From Maritimibacter alkaliphilus (GTDB lineage Bacteria; Pseudomonadota; Alphaproteobacteria; Rhodobacterales; Rhodobacteraceae), in the NCBI RefSeq assembly GCF_019801605.1, contig NZ_JAHVIT010000002.1, forward strand, positions 930,001 through 994,000: a stretch of 64,000 nt of DNA. The letters are read 5' to 3'. The notes under the pieces were generated by a model. It saw only the letters and a list, made by a program, of their open reading frames with translations. It had not been told where the DNA came from and did no database searches. Positions 45,606 to 53,550 of the stretch are shown one piece after another; position 1 is the first letter of the stretch; each line of letters begins with the position of its first letter. The translations under genes and the position numbers were made by a program.

Positions 45606-47567
45606 ATGCCGCGTAGACTTCTTTCGGCACTGTTGTGCCTGATGTCCCTCCTTGCCACGCCGCTCGCCGCCCAGGAGGGTCCGCTGCAGGACCTGCTGCA
45701 GGGCCAGCGCGAGCTGATCGAACAATCCTCCCGCCGCACCATCGGCCCGGCCATCGAGGCGATCCGCGACAGCGGTCTCGACGGCGCCGCCCTCGTGCTG
45801 GAGAAATGGGAGGCCCGCGAGATGTGGCAGCGCGAAAGCGACGGCCTCTTCTTCTACGCCGAGGAGGTGAACCGCGACACGCTGCACCTCCATGCCTTCG
45901 ACGGCCCCACCGATCTCGGCGAAGTGCCCGACGAGGACTTCGACCAGCTCAAGCCGAACTCCGGCATCCGGGGGCTGATCGCCTCGGCGCTGGTGCAGTT
46001 CCAGCTCTCCGATCCCGATATTTCCCGCCGCCGCGCCGCCCTCGACGCGCTCGCCCGCGACGGCAATGCCGAGCATCTGCCGATCCTGCGCGCCGCGATC
46101 GAGAACGAGCCCGACGCCGGCATCCGCGCCCAGAAGGACCGTCTCGAACGGCTGCTGACGATCCGCTTCGGGGCAACGGACGCGGCCCGGATCGAGGCCA
46201 TCGAGTCCTTCCGCGGCGATCTCGCCGTCGATGTGCGCGCGGCCCTCAACCCGATCCTCTCGACCCGGCGCGAGGTCTCCGCCGGCGATCCGCCCGCCGA
46301 GGCCAATATCGCCGCAGTGCTGAAGCCCGGCAGCGAGGCCCTGTCGGCCGAGGACGCCTATGCGCTCCTCGTCTCCGCCGGCCTGGCGCCGGCACGCCTC
46401 ACCGCCGAGGCCCAGCGTCAGGCGCTCGCCGCGAACATCACCGACGGACGTGTCGGCGGTGTGCCGGTCGCCGACCTCTCCGATCCGGCCGCCCGCGACC
46501 GGGCCTATGACGCGCTGGAGGCCGCGGGCACCGTTCCCGCCGCCGCCACCCAGTCCGAGGTCGAGGCGGCGCTCGCCGCGCACAGTTTCTATGACCGCTA
46601 CGGCGAACCCTCCGCCGCCGTCACCGATGCGGCCGAGGAGGCGCTGAACTCGATCGAGCTCAAGCTCGCCCTGAACCAGTTCATCGATCTTGCGCTCGAC
46701 GCGCTGTCACTGGCCTCGATCTACTTCCTCGCCGCCATCGGCCTCGCCATCACCTTCGGGGTCATGGGGGTGATCAACATGGCCCATGGCGAGTTCATCA
46801 TGATGGGCGCCTACACCGGCTACGTGCTGCAACAGCTGATCCCGAACTACACCGTCTCGATCCTCGTCGCGATCCCGGTGGCCTTCGCGGTGACCTTCGC
46901 GGCGGGCGTGGCGATGGAACGGCTCGTGATCCGCTGGCTCTACGCGCGCCCGCTGGAGACGCTGCTGGCCACCTTCGGCATTTCCATCGCGCTGCAGCAG
47001 CTGGCCAAGAACATCTTCGGCACCCAGGCCCGCCCGCTCACCGCGCCGGGCTGGCTCGACGGCCAATGGGTGATCAACGACATCATCGGCATCTCCTGGA
47101 TCCGGGTGGCGATCTTCGTCCTCGCGCTGATCTTCCTCGGCATCTACCTCTTCATCATGCAGCGCACCCGCCTCGGGCTCGAAACCCGCGCGGTGACCCA
47201 GAATCCCCGCATGGCGGCCTCCATGGGCATCAACCCCGACCGGGTGAACATGATGACCTTCGGCCTCGGCTCCGGCATCGCGGGCATCGCGGGCGTGGCC
47301 ATCGGCCTCTTCGCACAGGTCACCTCCGAGCTTGGCCAGGGCTACATCGTCCAGAGCTTCATGACCGTGGTCGTGGGCGGCGTCGGCAATGTCTGGGGCA
47401 CGCTGGCGGGCGCCACGATGATCGGCTTCCTGCAGAAGGGGATCGAATGGCTGAACCCGTCGAACACGCTGGCGGCCCAGACCTACATGATCATCTTCAT
47501 CATCATCTTCATCCAGTTCCGCCCCCGCGGCATCATCGCCCTCAAGGGCCGCGCGGCAGGAGATTGA
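45606..47567 (+). CDS. urtB: Urea ABC transporter permease UrtB with N-terminal extracytoplasmic domain
   Basis: This 653-residue inner-membrane permease starts with a signal-like segment (LLSALLCLMSLLATPLAAQ) and a soluble helical domain of about 330 residues, as in most proteobacterial UrtB. A LivH-type permease follows from about residue 350, with LASIYFLAAIGLAITFGVMGVINMAHGEFIMMGAY. Near the end are GLGSGIAGIAGVAIGLFAQV and VVVGGVGNVWGTLAGA. The ATG at 45606 is used; a GTG at 45597 is closer to the AAAGGA and is a real alternative. A small frame bridges its stop to urtC. Confidence 0.95.
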   Translation: MPRRLLSALLCLMSLLATPLAAQEGPLQDLLQGQRELIEQSSRRTIGPAIEAIRDSGLDGAALVLEKWEAREMWQRESDGLFFYAEEVNRDTLHLHAFDGPTDLGEVPDEDFDQLKPNSGIRGLIASALVQFQLSDPDISRRRAALDALARDGNAEHLPILRAAIENEPDAGIRAQKDRLERLLTIRFGATDAARIEAIESFRGDLAVDVRAALNPILSTRREVSAGDPPAEANIAAVLKPGSEALSAEDAYALLVSAGLAPARLTAEAQRQALAANITDGRVGGVPVADLSDPAARDRAYDALEAAGTVPAAATQSEVEAALAAHSFYDRYGEPSAAVTDAAEEALNSIELKLALNQFIDLALDALSLASIYFLAAIGLAITFGVMGVINMAHGEFIMMGAYTGYVLQQLIPNYTVSILVAIPVAFAVTFAAGVAMERLVIRWLYARPLETLLATFGISIALQQLAKNIFGTQARPLTAPGWLDGQWVINDIIGISWIRVAIFVLALIFLGIYLFIMQRTRLGLETRAVTQNPRMAASMGINPDRVNMMTFGLGSGIAGIAGVAIGLFAQVTSELGQGYIVQSFMTVVVGGVGNVWGTLAGATMIGFLQKGIEWLNPSNTLAAQTYMIIFIIIFIQFRPRGIIALKGRAAGD

Positions 47568-47569
47568 GC

Positions 47570-47773
47570 ATGACCAAAGCCCCGTTGCCCAGGCCCCCCC
47601 TCTCGTTTCCGTTTCCCAAATATCCCGGGGGGAGACGCGCAGCGCGCGTCGGGGGGCTGGCCCCCCATGCCCGCCCGCCGCAGGCGCAAGACCCGAGGGC
47701 GTCGATGATGCCCAAGTCCCAGACCCACACCCAGTCCCAGACCCAGGCCCACGCCCCGAGGACCCGGCCATGA
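47570..47773 (+). CDS. Possible 67-residue bridging ORF between urtB and urtC
   Basis: This ATG lies 2 nt after the urtB stop and has an AGGAG exactly 7 nt upstream. Its TGA overlaps the urtC ATG as ATGA. The product is Pro/Arg/Gln-rich without recognisable domain and includes the translated G-rich repeat at 47611-47666 and an SQT-type repeat. It may be a translational coupler that keeps ribosomes moving across an inserted repeat, not a functional protein. It could equally be chance in a stop-poor GC-rich gap. Confidence 0.35.
   Translation: MTKAPLPRPPLSFPFPKYPGGRRAARVGGLAPHARPPQAQDPRASMMPKSQTHTQSQTQAHAPRTRP
47611..47666 (+). repeat. AAATATCC/GC-hairpin intergenic repeat, copy 1
   Basis: The order is GTTTCCCAAATATCCCGGGG, then a hairpin GACGCGC-agc-GCGCGTC (47634-47650), then GGGGGGC-tg-GCCCCCC (47651-47666). 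The same order, with different but still paired first-hairpin arms, occurs at 50444-50506. Confidence 0.7.
47717..47752 (+). repeat. 18-bp tandem repeat (two copies)
   Basis: TCCCAGACCCACACCCAG (47717-47734) is followed by TCCCAGACCCAGGCCCAC (47735-47752), with an inner 6-bp periodicity. It lies in the urtB-urtC gap. Confidence 0.65.
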
Positions 47774-48999
47774 AAAACACATTCATCGCCCGCCATCCCT
47801 CGGTGCTGATCTTCCTCGCCTGCCTCGCGGTCTTCACGCTGGTGGTGACGCTGATGTCCCATGCCTATGGCACGGGCGGCCTCTCCACCTCCTTCGTCAA
47901 GACGCTCGGCCGCACGCTCTGCCTCTGCCTCGTGGCCCTCGCCATGGACCTCGTCTGGGGCTACTGCGGCATCCTCAGCCTCGGCCATTTCGCCTTCTTC
48001 GGGCTCGGCGGTTACATGATCGGCATGTGGCTGATGTACGCCCGGACCGAGATCATCGTGACCGAGAGCCTCGCCAATTCCCCGATCCCGCCCACGGCGC
48101 AGGAGGTGCAGGATGCCATCGGCACCCAGATCTTCGGCGTGGTGGGCTCCTCCGACTTCCCGCTGATCTGGTCCTTCGCCCATTCCCTGACGCTGCAGCT
48201 CCTGCTGGTCCTGCTGATCCCGGGCGTTCTGGCCCTCGTCTTCGGCTGGCTTGCCTTCCGGTCCCGGGTGACCGGCGTCTACCTGTCGATCCTGACCCAG
48301 GCCATGACGCTGGCGCTCTCGCTCTACCTCTTCCAGAACGAAAGCGGGCTGCGCGGCAACAACGGCCTCTCGGGGCTGCAGAACCTCCCCGGTGTCAGCG
48401 CCGGTCAGGATGCGATCTCGGTCTGGTTCCTCTGGGCCTCCGCGCTTGCCCTCGGCCTCGGCTACCTGCTGGCGGCCTGGGTGGTCTCGGGCAAGTTCGG
48501 CTCGGTCGTGCGCGGCATCCGCGATGACGAGGCGCGGGTGCGCTTCCTCGGCTATTCGGTGGAGGGCTACAAGCTCTTCATCTTCACCCTGACGGCCATC
48601 ATCGCCGCCATCGCCGGGGCGCTCTACTACCCGCAGGCGGGCATCATCAACCCGGGCGAAGTGGCCCCCATCGCCTCGATCTACCTGGCGGTCTGGGTGG
48701 CGATCGGGGGCCGGGGCCGGCTCTACGGCGCCGTCATCGGGGCCGCGGTCGTCTCCCTCGTCTCCACCTGGTTCACGGGCGGTCTCGTGCCCGCACTGAA
48801 CCTCGGCTTCTACCGGATCGATTGGGTCGACTGGTGGCTGGTCCTGCTCGGCCTCTCCTTCGTCCTGGTCACGCTCTTCGCGCCCAAGGGCATCGGCGGG
48901 CTCTTCGACCTCGTCACCGACCGCATGGCACCCAACCGTCACGGCGCGGACTACGGCCCGGACAAGGGCAGCTTGCGCGAAGGGGAGGGGCAGGAATGA
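47770..48999 (+). CDS. urtC: Urea ABC transporter permease UrtC
   Basis: UrtC (409 residues) is the LivM-type second permease. It has about nine membrane segments, the family stretch DLVWGYCGILSLGHFAFFGLGGYMIGMWLM, LSGLQNLPGV and GSVVRGIRDDEARVRFLGYSVEGYKLFIF. Near the end is AIGGRGRLYGAVIGAAVVS. GAGGA lies 7 nt before the ATG. Its stop overlaps the urtD start by ATGA. Confidence 0.95.
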   Translation: MKNTFIARHPSVLIFLACLAVFTLVVTLMSHAYGTGGLSTSFVKTLGRTLCLCLVALAMDLVWGYCGILSLGHFAFFGLGGYMIGMWLMYARTEIIVTESLANSPIPPTAQEVQDAIGTQIFGVVGSSDFPLIWSFAHSLTLQLLLVLLIPGVLALVFGWLAFRSRVTGVYLSILTQAMTLALSLYLFQNESGLRGNNGLSGLQNLPGVSAGQDAISVWFLWASALALGLGYLLAAWVVSGKFGSVVRGIRDDEARVRFLGYSVEGYKLFIFTLTAIIAAIAGALYYPQAGIINPGEVAPIASIYLAVWVAIGGRGRLYGAVIGAAVVSLVSTWFTGGLVPALNLGFYRIDWVDWWLVLLGLSFVLVTLFAPKGIGGLFDLVTDRMAPNRHGADYGPDKGSLREGEGQE

Positions 49000-49736
49000 G
49001 CACGCTTCTCGAGGTCTCTGGCGTCTCCGTCACCTTCGACGGCTTCCGCGCCATCAACAACCTCTCGTTCCAGATCGGCGCGGCGGAACTGCGCGCCATC
49101 ATCGGCCCCAACGGGGCGGGCAAGACCACCTTCATGGACATCGTCACCGGCAAGACCCGCCCCGACGAGGGCCGGGTGATCTGGGGCGAGAAATCCGTGA
49201 ACCTGCTCAAGATGAACGAGGCCAGGATCGCCCAGGCGGGCATCGGCCGCAAGTTCCAGCGCCCCACCGTCTTCGAGGACCAGAGCGTCTACGACAACCT
49301 GCTGATGGCGGTGAAGAACGCCCGCGGCCCGCTCTCGGTGCTGTTCTACAAGCCCACCTTCCGGGACCGCGGCAAGGTCGAGGAACTGGCCTCCGAGATC
49401 GGCCTCGCGGACGAGCTCTCGCGCAAGTCCGGAGAGCTTTCCCACGGTCAGAAGCAATGGCTCGAGATCGGCATGCTGCTGGCGCAGGAGCCGCGCCTGC
49501 TGCTGGTCGACGAACCCGCCGCCGGCATGACGCTGGCCGAGCGTGAACACACCACCGACCTGCTGGTCGAGGCCGCCAAGACCCGCGCGGTCGTGGTGGT
49601 GGAACATGACATGGACTTCGTCCGCCGGCTGAACTGCAAGGTGACGGTCCTGCACGAGGGCTCGGTCCTGGCCGAGGGCTCGCTGGATCACGTCACCGCC
49701 AACCAGCAGGTGATCGATGTCTACCTGGGGCGCTGA
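48996..49736 (+). CDS. urtD: Urea ABC transporter ATP-binding protein UrtD
   Basis: UrtD (246 residues) is a LivG-type ATPase with Walker A GPNGAGKTT (residues about 36-44), the UrtD-typical GIGRKFQRPTVFEDQSVYDNL, signature LSHGQKQWLEIGMLL and Walker B LLLVDEPAAGMT. The LSHGQKQWLE form of the signature separates UrtD from branched-chain amino acid transporters. The ATG overlaps the urtC stop (ATGA); urtE starts 3 nt after its stop. Confidence 0.95.
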   Translation: MSTLLEVSGVSVTFDGFRAINNLSFQIGAAELRAIIGPNGAGKTTFMDIVTGKTRPDEGRVIWGEKSVNLLKMNEARIAQAGIGRKFQRPTVFEDQSVYDNLLMAVKNARGPLSVLFYKPTFRDRGKVEELASEIGLADELSRKSGELSHGQKQWLEIGMLLAQEPRLLLVDEPAAGMTLAEREHTTDLLVEAAKTRAVVVVEHDMDFVRRLNCKVTVLHEGSVLAEGSLDHVTANQQVIDVYLGR

Positions 49737-49739
49737 GAC

Positions 49740-50435
49740 ATGCTGACAACCAAGGACCTTACCCTCCACTACGGCCAGAGCCAGATCCTCCACGGCATCG
49801 ACGTGGAGGCCCGCACCGGCGAAGTGACCTGCATCATGGGCACCAACGGCGTCGGCAAGACCTCCCTGCTCAAGGCGATCTCGGGCACCCATCCGCTGTC
49901 GGGTGGCACGGTCACCCTCGACGGGCACAGCGTCGGCGGCCTGCCGGCCCATCGCCTAGCCCACGCGGGGATCGGCTACGTGCCACAGGGCCGGATGATC
50001 TTCCCGTTGCTGACGGTGAAGGAGAACATGGAGACGGCCTATGCCTGCCTCCCGCGTTCGGAACATCACATCCCGGACGAGATCTACGAGCTCTTCCCGA
50101 TCCTCAAGGAGTTCCTCCACCGCCGCGGCGGCGACCTCTCGGGCGGCCAGCAGCAGCAACTCGCCATCGCGCGGGCCATGCTGACCAAGCCCAAGCTCCT
50201 TCTCCTCGACGAGCCGACGGAAGGCATCCAACCCAACATCATCCAGCAGATCGGCCGCGTGATCGAATACCTGCGCGACCAGGGCAACATGGCGATCATC
50301 CTCGTCGAGCAATACTTCGAATTCGCCTATGCCCTCGCGGACCGGTTCTACGTCATGAAGCGCGGCGCGGTGACCTCCTCGGGCACCAAGGGCGAGATCC
50401 CCAAGGACACCCTCATGGCCGAAGTCTCCGTCTGA
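49740..50435 (+). CDS. urtE: Urea ABC transporter ATP-binding protein UrtE
   Basis: UrtE (231 residues) is the LivF-type ATPase. It starts MLTTKDLTLHYGQSQILHGID, with Walker A GTNGVGKTSLLKAISG, VPQGRMIFPLLTVKENMETAY, signature LSGGQQQQLAIARAML and Walker B LLLLDEPTEGIQPNIIQQIG. The TEGIQPNII stretch is diagnostic for UrtE over LivF. It is the last gene of the urt operon and is followed by G-rich hairpins that probably end the transcript. Confidence 0.95.
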   Translation: MLTTKDLTLHYGQSQILHGIDVEARTGEVTCIMGTNGVGKTSLLKAISGTHPLSGGTVTLDGHSVGGLPAHRLAHAGIGYVPQGRMIFPLLTVKENMETAYACLPRSEHHIPDEIYELFPILKEFLHRRGGDLSGGQQQQLAIARAMLTKPKLLLLDEPTEGIQPNIIQQIGRVIEYLRDQGNMAIILVEQYFEFAYALADRFYVMKRGAVTSSGTKGEIPKDTLMAEVSV

Positions 50436-50443
50436 CGGCCCAT

Positions 50444-50506
50444 CTTTCGCTCCGAAATATCCTCGGGGGGAGGGCGCGCAAGCGCCCGGGGGGCAGATAG
50501 CCCCCC
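50444..50506 (+). repeat. AAATATCC/GC-hairpin intergenic repeat, copy 2
   Basis: TTTCGCTCCGAAATATCCTC is followed by G6, hairpin GGGCGC-gcaa-GCGCCC (50472-50487) and hairpin GGGGGGC-agata-GCCCCCC (50488-50506). It begins 9 nt after the urtE stop, where it could act as terminator. It matches the layout of the copy at 47611. Confidence 0.7.
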
Positions 50507-50540
50507 AGCCCCCTCACATCCGCACCTACGCCCCGGGGGC

Positions 50541-50605
50541 CACCAACCTCCCCCCGCTGCCCGGAATTTTCAAAAATTCCGGACCGTTTTCTTCGAAGAA
50601 AACGG
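50541..50605 (-). repeat. Paired TTCGAA-centred palindromes, copy 2 (first pair, with tail)
   Basis: The palindrome 50584-50605 (half CCGTTTTCTTC) is identical to the one at 19856. The neighbour 50561-50582 (half CCGGAATTTTC) has one central mismatch. Read on the minus strand, the pair is followed by GCAGCGGGGGGAGGTTGGTG (50560-50541), the counterpart of the tails of the other copies. Confidence 0.8.
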
Positions 50606-50646
50606 CCACAACCTCGCCAGTTGCGCACAGCCTTCAACCCGCGCAC

Positions 50647-50692
50647 GCAAGATTTTTCGAAGATTCTTGCCAAAATTCTTCGAAGAATTTTG
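50647..50692 (-). repeat. Paired TTCGAA-centred palindromes, copy 2 (second pair)
   Basis: An imperfect palindrome at 50647-50670 (half GCAAGATTTTTC, two mismatched positions) abuts a perfect 22-bp palindrome at 50671-50692 (half CAAAATTCTTC). The latter matches the 19992-20015 palindrome. The pair lies 17 nt after the dtd stop. Confidence 0.8.
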
Positions 50693-50709
50693 CCCGCCCG
50701 CTCTCGGGA

Positions 50710-51147
50710 TCAGATCTCCATCCAGATCGTGGTGGGCCCGTCGTTGACCAGTTCCACCGCCATCTCGGCGCCGAATTCCCCGGTTTCCACCTTCGGGCCC
50801 AGCCGGGCCAGTTCCGCGGCAAAGGCCTCGTAGAGCTTGCGCCCTTCCTCGGGGCGCGCGGCGGTGGAGAAGCCGGGGCGGTTGCCGCTGCGGGTGTCGG
50901 CCGCGAGGGTGAACTGGCTCACCACCAGCGCCTCGCCCCCGATATCCAGCAGCGAGCGATTCATCTTGCCGGCCTCGTCGCGGAAGATGCGCATCTTGGC
51001 AATCTTCGCCGCCAGCTGGGCGGGCTTGGTGTCGTCGTCGCCCTGCATGGCGCAGACGAGGATCATCATCCCTTCGCCGCACTGGCCGATGACGGTGCCG
51101 TCCACGCGGACGGAGGCGCGGGAGACCCGCTGGATGAGCGCGCGCAT
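50710..51147 (-). CDS. dtd: D-aminoacyl-tRNA deacylase
   Basis: Dtd (145 residues) removes D-amino acids and glycine wrongly loaded on tRNA. The chirality-proofreading motifs are present: [21 protein letters not shown] (with SQFTL) and [12 protein letters not shown], the counterpart of the NxGPxT motif. The start [17 protein letters not shown] is universal for the family. It is separated from the upstream zinc-ribbon gene by 9 nt and could be cotranscribed with it. A D-carbamoylase elsewhere in the window would produce D-amino acids, but no direct link is shown. Confidence 0.96.
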   Translation of the reverse strand: MRALIQRVSRASVRVDGTVIGQCGEGMMILVCAMQGDDDTKPAQLAAKIAKMRIFRDEAGKMNRSLLDIGGEALVVSQFTLAADTRSGNRPGFSTAARPEEGRKLYEAFAAELARLGPKVETGEFGAEMAVELVNDGPTTIWMEI

Positions 51148-51156
51148 GAGCTCTCC

Positions 51157-52290
51157 TTACTGGTTCATTGCGTAGAAATAGCCGACGACCCCGGCCAGGA
51201 TCAGCCCCAGCCCGACGGCCAGTGCGATCTTCCAGCCGGACCAGGGCCGTTCGCCCTGCACCCGGCCGGTGCGCCCGTTCACCACGAAGCGGTAGGTCCT
51301 GCCCCGGTACTTGTAGGCCGCCAGCCATACCGGCAGCAGGATATGCTTGAAGGTCACATCCGAGACGGCGGTGTCGACCGAGGTGATCTGCTGTGCATCG
51401 CCGCCGATGTCGAACTTCACGTCACGCTCGATCACCCGGTCCATCCGCACGCGGGCCTCCTCGTAGCCTTCCAGCAGCTCGACCTGGTAACCCTCGGCCC
51501 GGAACCCGGCGAGGAAATCGGGGCGGTAGGGCTCCAGCGCGGCAAGGTCCCAGGGCTCCAGCGCGTCGGTGTAGCGTTTCGGAAGCGCGCGCGAGGCCAG
51601 CACCAGCACGTCGTCGAAGAAGCGCGCCACCCGGCCCGAAACCGGGCGCCAGCGGATCTTCTGCTGGCGGACCTGCTTGGGCTTGCCGTCCTGCATTACC
51701 GTGGTGGTGACGTAGTAGATCGTGCCGCGCATCCCGGCATAGCGGCTCTCGGTCTGGGCGTCGAAGGTCCAGTAGGGGACGTAGATGCCCTGCATCCGCC
51801 GCCCCTTGCGGGCATAGTCCTGCAACCCGTTGGGCGCGAACCACAGCCGGCCCAGCCAGTCGGTCATCTCCTTGCGGGCGCTGGCCTCGTCGAGGGCGAA
51901 GGGCAGGACGCCGCGCGGCTTGATCACCCGGGTGGTGCCGGTGTCCACCACCACGGGCGTGGCGCAGAAGGGGCAGTCCTTGGAATGGGTGTCGCCGTCG
52001 AATTCCAGCCGGGCGCCGCAGTTCGGACAGGAGGTGGTGCGGACCTCCTGTGTCTCGGCCTGGGGCAGGCGGGCCTCCAGCGCGGCGCGGAAATCCAACT
52101 CGCGGATCGCCTGCGGATGGGCCGCATGGGGCGCGGGCGCGCCCTCGATCGCCTCCGTGTGGCCGCAGAAGTCACAGACCAAGCGGCCCGCGGCGGGGTC
52201 GAAACGGTAATCGGCGCCGCATTGCGGACAGGGGAAGCGGTGCTCCTCCTCCGGGGTCGGAGGCGGCGGCGTGCCGTCGTAATCGCTCAT
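51157..52290 (-). CDS. Zinc-ribbon protein with C-terminal membrane anchor
   Basis: This 377-residue protein starts with two zinc ribbons: CPQCGADYRF...CDFCGH near residues 20-43 and CPNCGARLEF...CPFC near residues 87-110. A beta-rich middle region (GIYVPYWTFDAQTESRYAGMRGT) and a C-terminal membrane helix (IALAVGLGLILAGVVGYFYAM) follow. It resembles the zinc-ribbon partner often found beside SPFH/YdjI-type proteins. It is 4 nt downstream of the SPFH/GYF gene, which suggests that the two products act together at the inner membrane. Function unknown. Confidence 0.75.
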   Translation of the reverse strand: MSDYDGTPPPPTPEEEHRFPCPQCGADYRFDPAAGRLVCDFCGHTEAIEGAPAPHAAHPQAIRELDFRAALEARLPQAETQEVRTTSCPNCGARLEFDGDTHSKDCPFCATPVVVDTGTTRVIKPRGVLPFALDEASARKEMTDWLGRLWFAPNGLQDYARKGRRMQGIYVPYWTFDAQTESRYAGMRGTIYYVTTTVMQDGKPKQVRQQKIRWRPVSGRVARFFDDVLVLASRALPKRYTDALEPWDLAALEPYRPDFLAGFRAEGYQVELLEGYEEARVRMDRVIERDVKFDIGGDAQQITSVDTAVSDVTFKHILLPVWLAAYKYRGRTYRFVVNGRTGRVQGERPWSGWKIALAVGLGLILAGVVGYFYAMNQ

Positions 52291-52294
52291 GCCG

Positions 52295-53416
52295 TCAGAT
52301 CCCGGGCGGCGGGGGCGGCGGCAGGATGGTGAAGAGCTGCGCCAGTTCGGTCACGTCCCCGGCCTTGAGCCAGCCGTCCTGCCCGGCGGTCCAGACGTAT
52401 GTCTCGCGGGTCAGGGCGCCATCTGCGGCCATCCGGCCCAGTGTCGCGCGCGAGAAGGGGCCCTTGGTCTGGCCATTCTCGGCAAGGTGCCAGACCTTCT
52501 CGACCGGGGGCGGCGGCGGCGCGGCCACCGGGGCGGCAGCGGCGGCGGGCCGGGGCCCCCAGGGCCCGGCGCCGCCCGCCATCTGGCTTCCCATGGCCAT
52601 GCCCATGCCTGCGCCCATCCCGGCCGCCATGCCGGAATTTGGCGTGGTGGCGGCGGCGGTCATGGCTTCGGCGGCGGAGAATTGCGTGTACTTGCCCAGA
52701 TCGCCCGCCAGCCCGACCGAGGTGCGCTTGTCCAGCACCGCCTCGACCGCCTCGGGGAGCGAGATGTTCTCGATGTAGAGCTCGGGGATCTCCAGCCCGT
52801 AGTCGGTCAGCGTGGGTGCGATCTCCTTCGCCACCAGCTTGCCGAGGTCGGCGGTATTGGCCGCCATGTCCAGCACCGGGAGGCCCGAGGAGGCGATGGC
52901 GCGGGAGAATTCCTGCACGATGATGTTCCGGATCTGGTAGCTGATCTCGTCCATCGTGAATTCGCCGTCGGTGCCCACGATCTCGCCAAGGAAGCGCGCG
53001 GGATCGGAGACCCGGATCGTATAGGTGCCATAGGCGCGCAGCCGCACCGGCCCGAACTCCGGGTCGCGGGCGATGATCGGGTTCTTGGTGCCCCACTTCA
53101 GGTCCGAGAACCGCGTCGTGTTGACGAAGTAGACCTCGGACTTGAAGGGCGACTGGAAGCCGTGATCCCAGTGCTGAAGCGAGGTCAGGATCGGCATGTT
53201 GTTGGTCTCGAGCATGTAGAGACCGGGGGTGAAGACGTCGGCCAGCTGCCCCTCGTGCACGAAGACGGCGGCCTGCCCCTCGCGCACGGTCAGCTTGGCG
53301 CCGTACTTGATCTCGTGGCCTTCGCGCTCGAAGCGCCAGACCATCGTGTCGCGGGTGTCGTCGGTCCAGTGGATGACGTCGATGAACTGTCCGCTGAGGA
53401 AATCGAAGATGCCCAT
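52295..53416 (-). CDS. SPFH-domain (YdjI/virion core-like) protein with GYF_2 domain
   Basis: This 373-residue protein has an N-terminal SPFH-like region of about 270 residues, with FLSGQFIDVIHW, GQAAVFVHEGQLADVFTPGLYMLETNNMPIL and DYGLEIPELYIENISLPEAVEAVLDKRTS. An Ala/Gly/Met/Pro-rich linker and a C-terminal GYF_2 domain (WHLAENGQTKGPFSRATLGRMAADGALTRETYVW) follow. SPFH proteins form membrane scaffolds; GYF_2 binds proline-rich peptides, and the protein itself ends PPPPPPGI. It is cotranscribed with the zinc-ribbon gene. Confidence 0.83.
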   Translation of the reverse strand: MGIFDFLSGQFIDVIHWTDDTRDTMVWRFEREGHEIKYGAKLTVREGQAAVFVHEGQLADVFTPGLYMLETNNMPILTSLQHWDHGFQSPFKSEVYFVNTTRFSDLKWGTKNPIIARDPEFGPVRLRAYGTYTIRVSDPARFLGEIVGTDGEFTMDEISYQIRNIIVQEFSRAIASSGLPVLDMAANTADLGKLVAKEIAPTLTDYGLEIPELYIENISLPEAVEAVLDKRTSVGLAGDLGKYTQFSAAEAMTAAATTPNSGMAAGMGAGMGMAMGSQMAGGAGPWGPRPAAAAAPVAAPPPPPVEKVWHLAENGQTKGPFSRATLGRMAADGALTRETYVWTAGQDGWLKAGDVTELAQLFTILPPPPPPGI

Positions 53417-53550
53417 GGTGCTGTCCTGCTGGTCGTTGCTGTCGGTGCCGGCCCTCTCGGGGCCGGTGCGCCGCCCCGTGGCGGCAGGCTAGCGCCAAGT
53501 CCTGCCGAAGGTAAGACCGTCGCGCATGTGTCGTGTGGCGGGGCGGGGGC

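Noticed and set aside
45558-45606. GTG at 45558 as the urtB start
   Set aside because: It would put a charged leader before the signal segment, and no ribosome site precedes it. The starts at 45597 or 45606 fit better.
47570-47773. Bridging ORF as a conserved functional protein
   Set aside because: Its sequence is a translated repeat with no domain. It is kept only as a possible coupler with low confidence.
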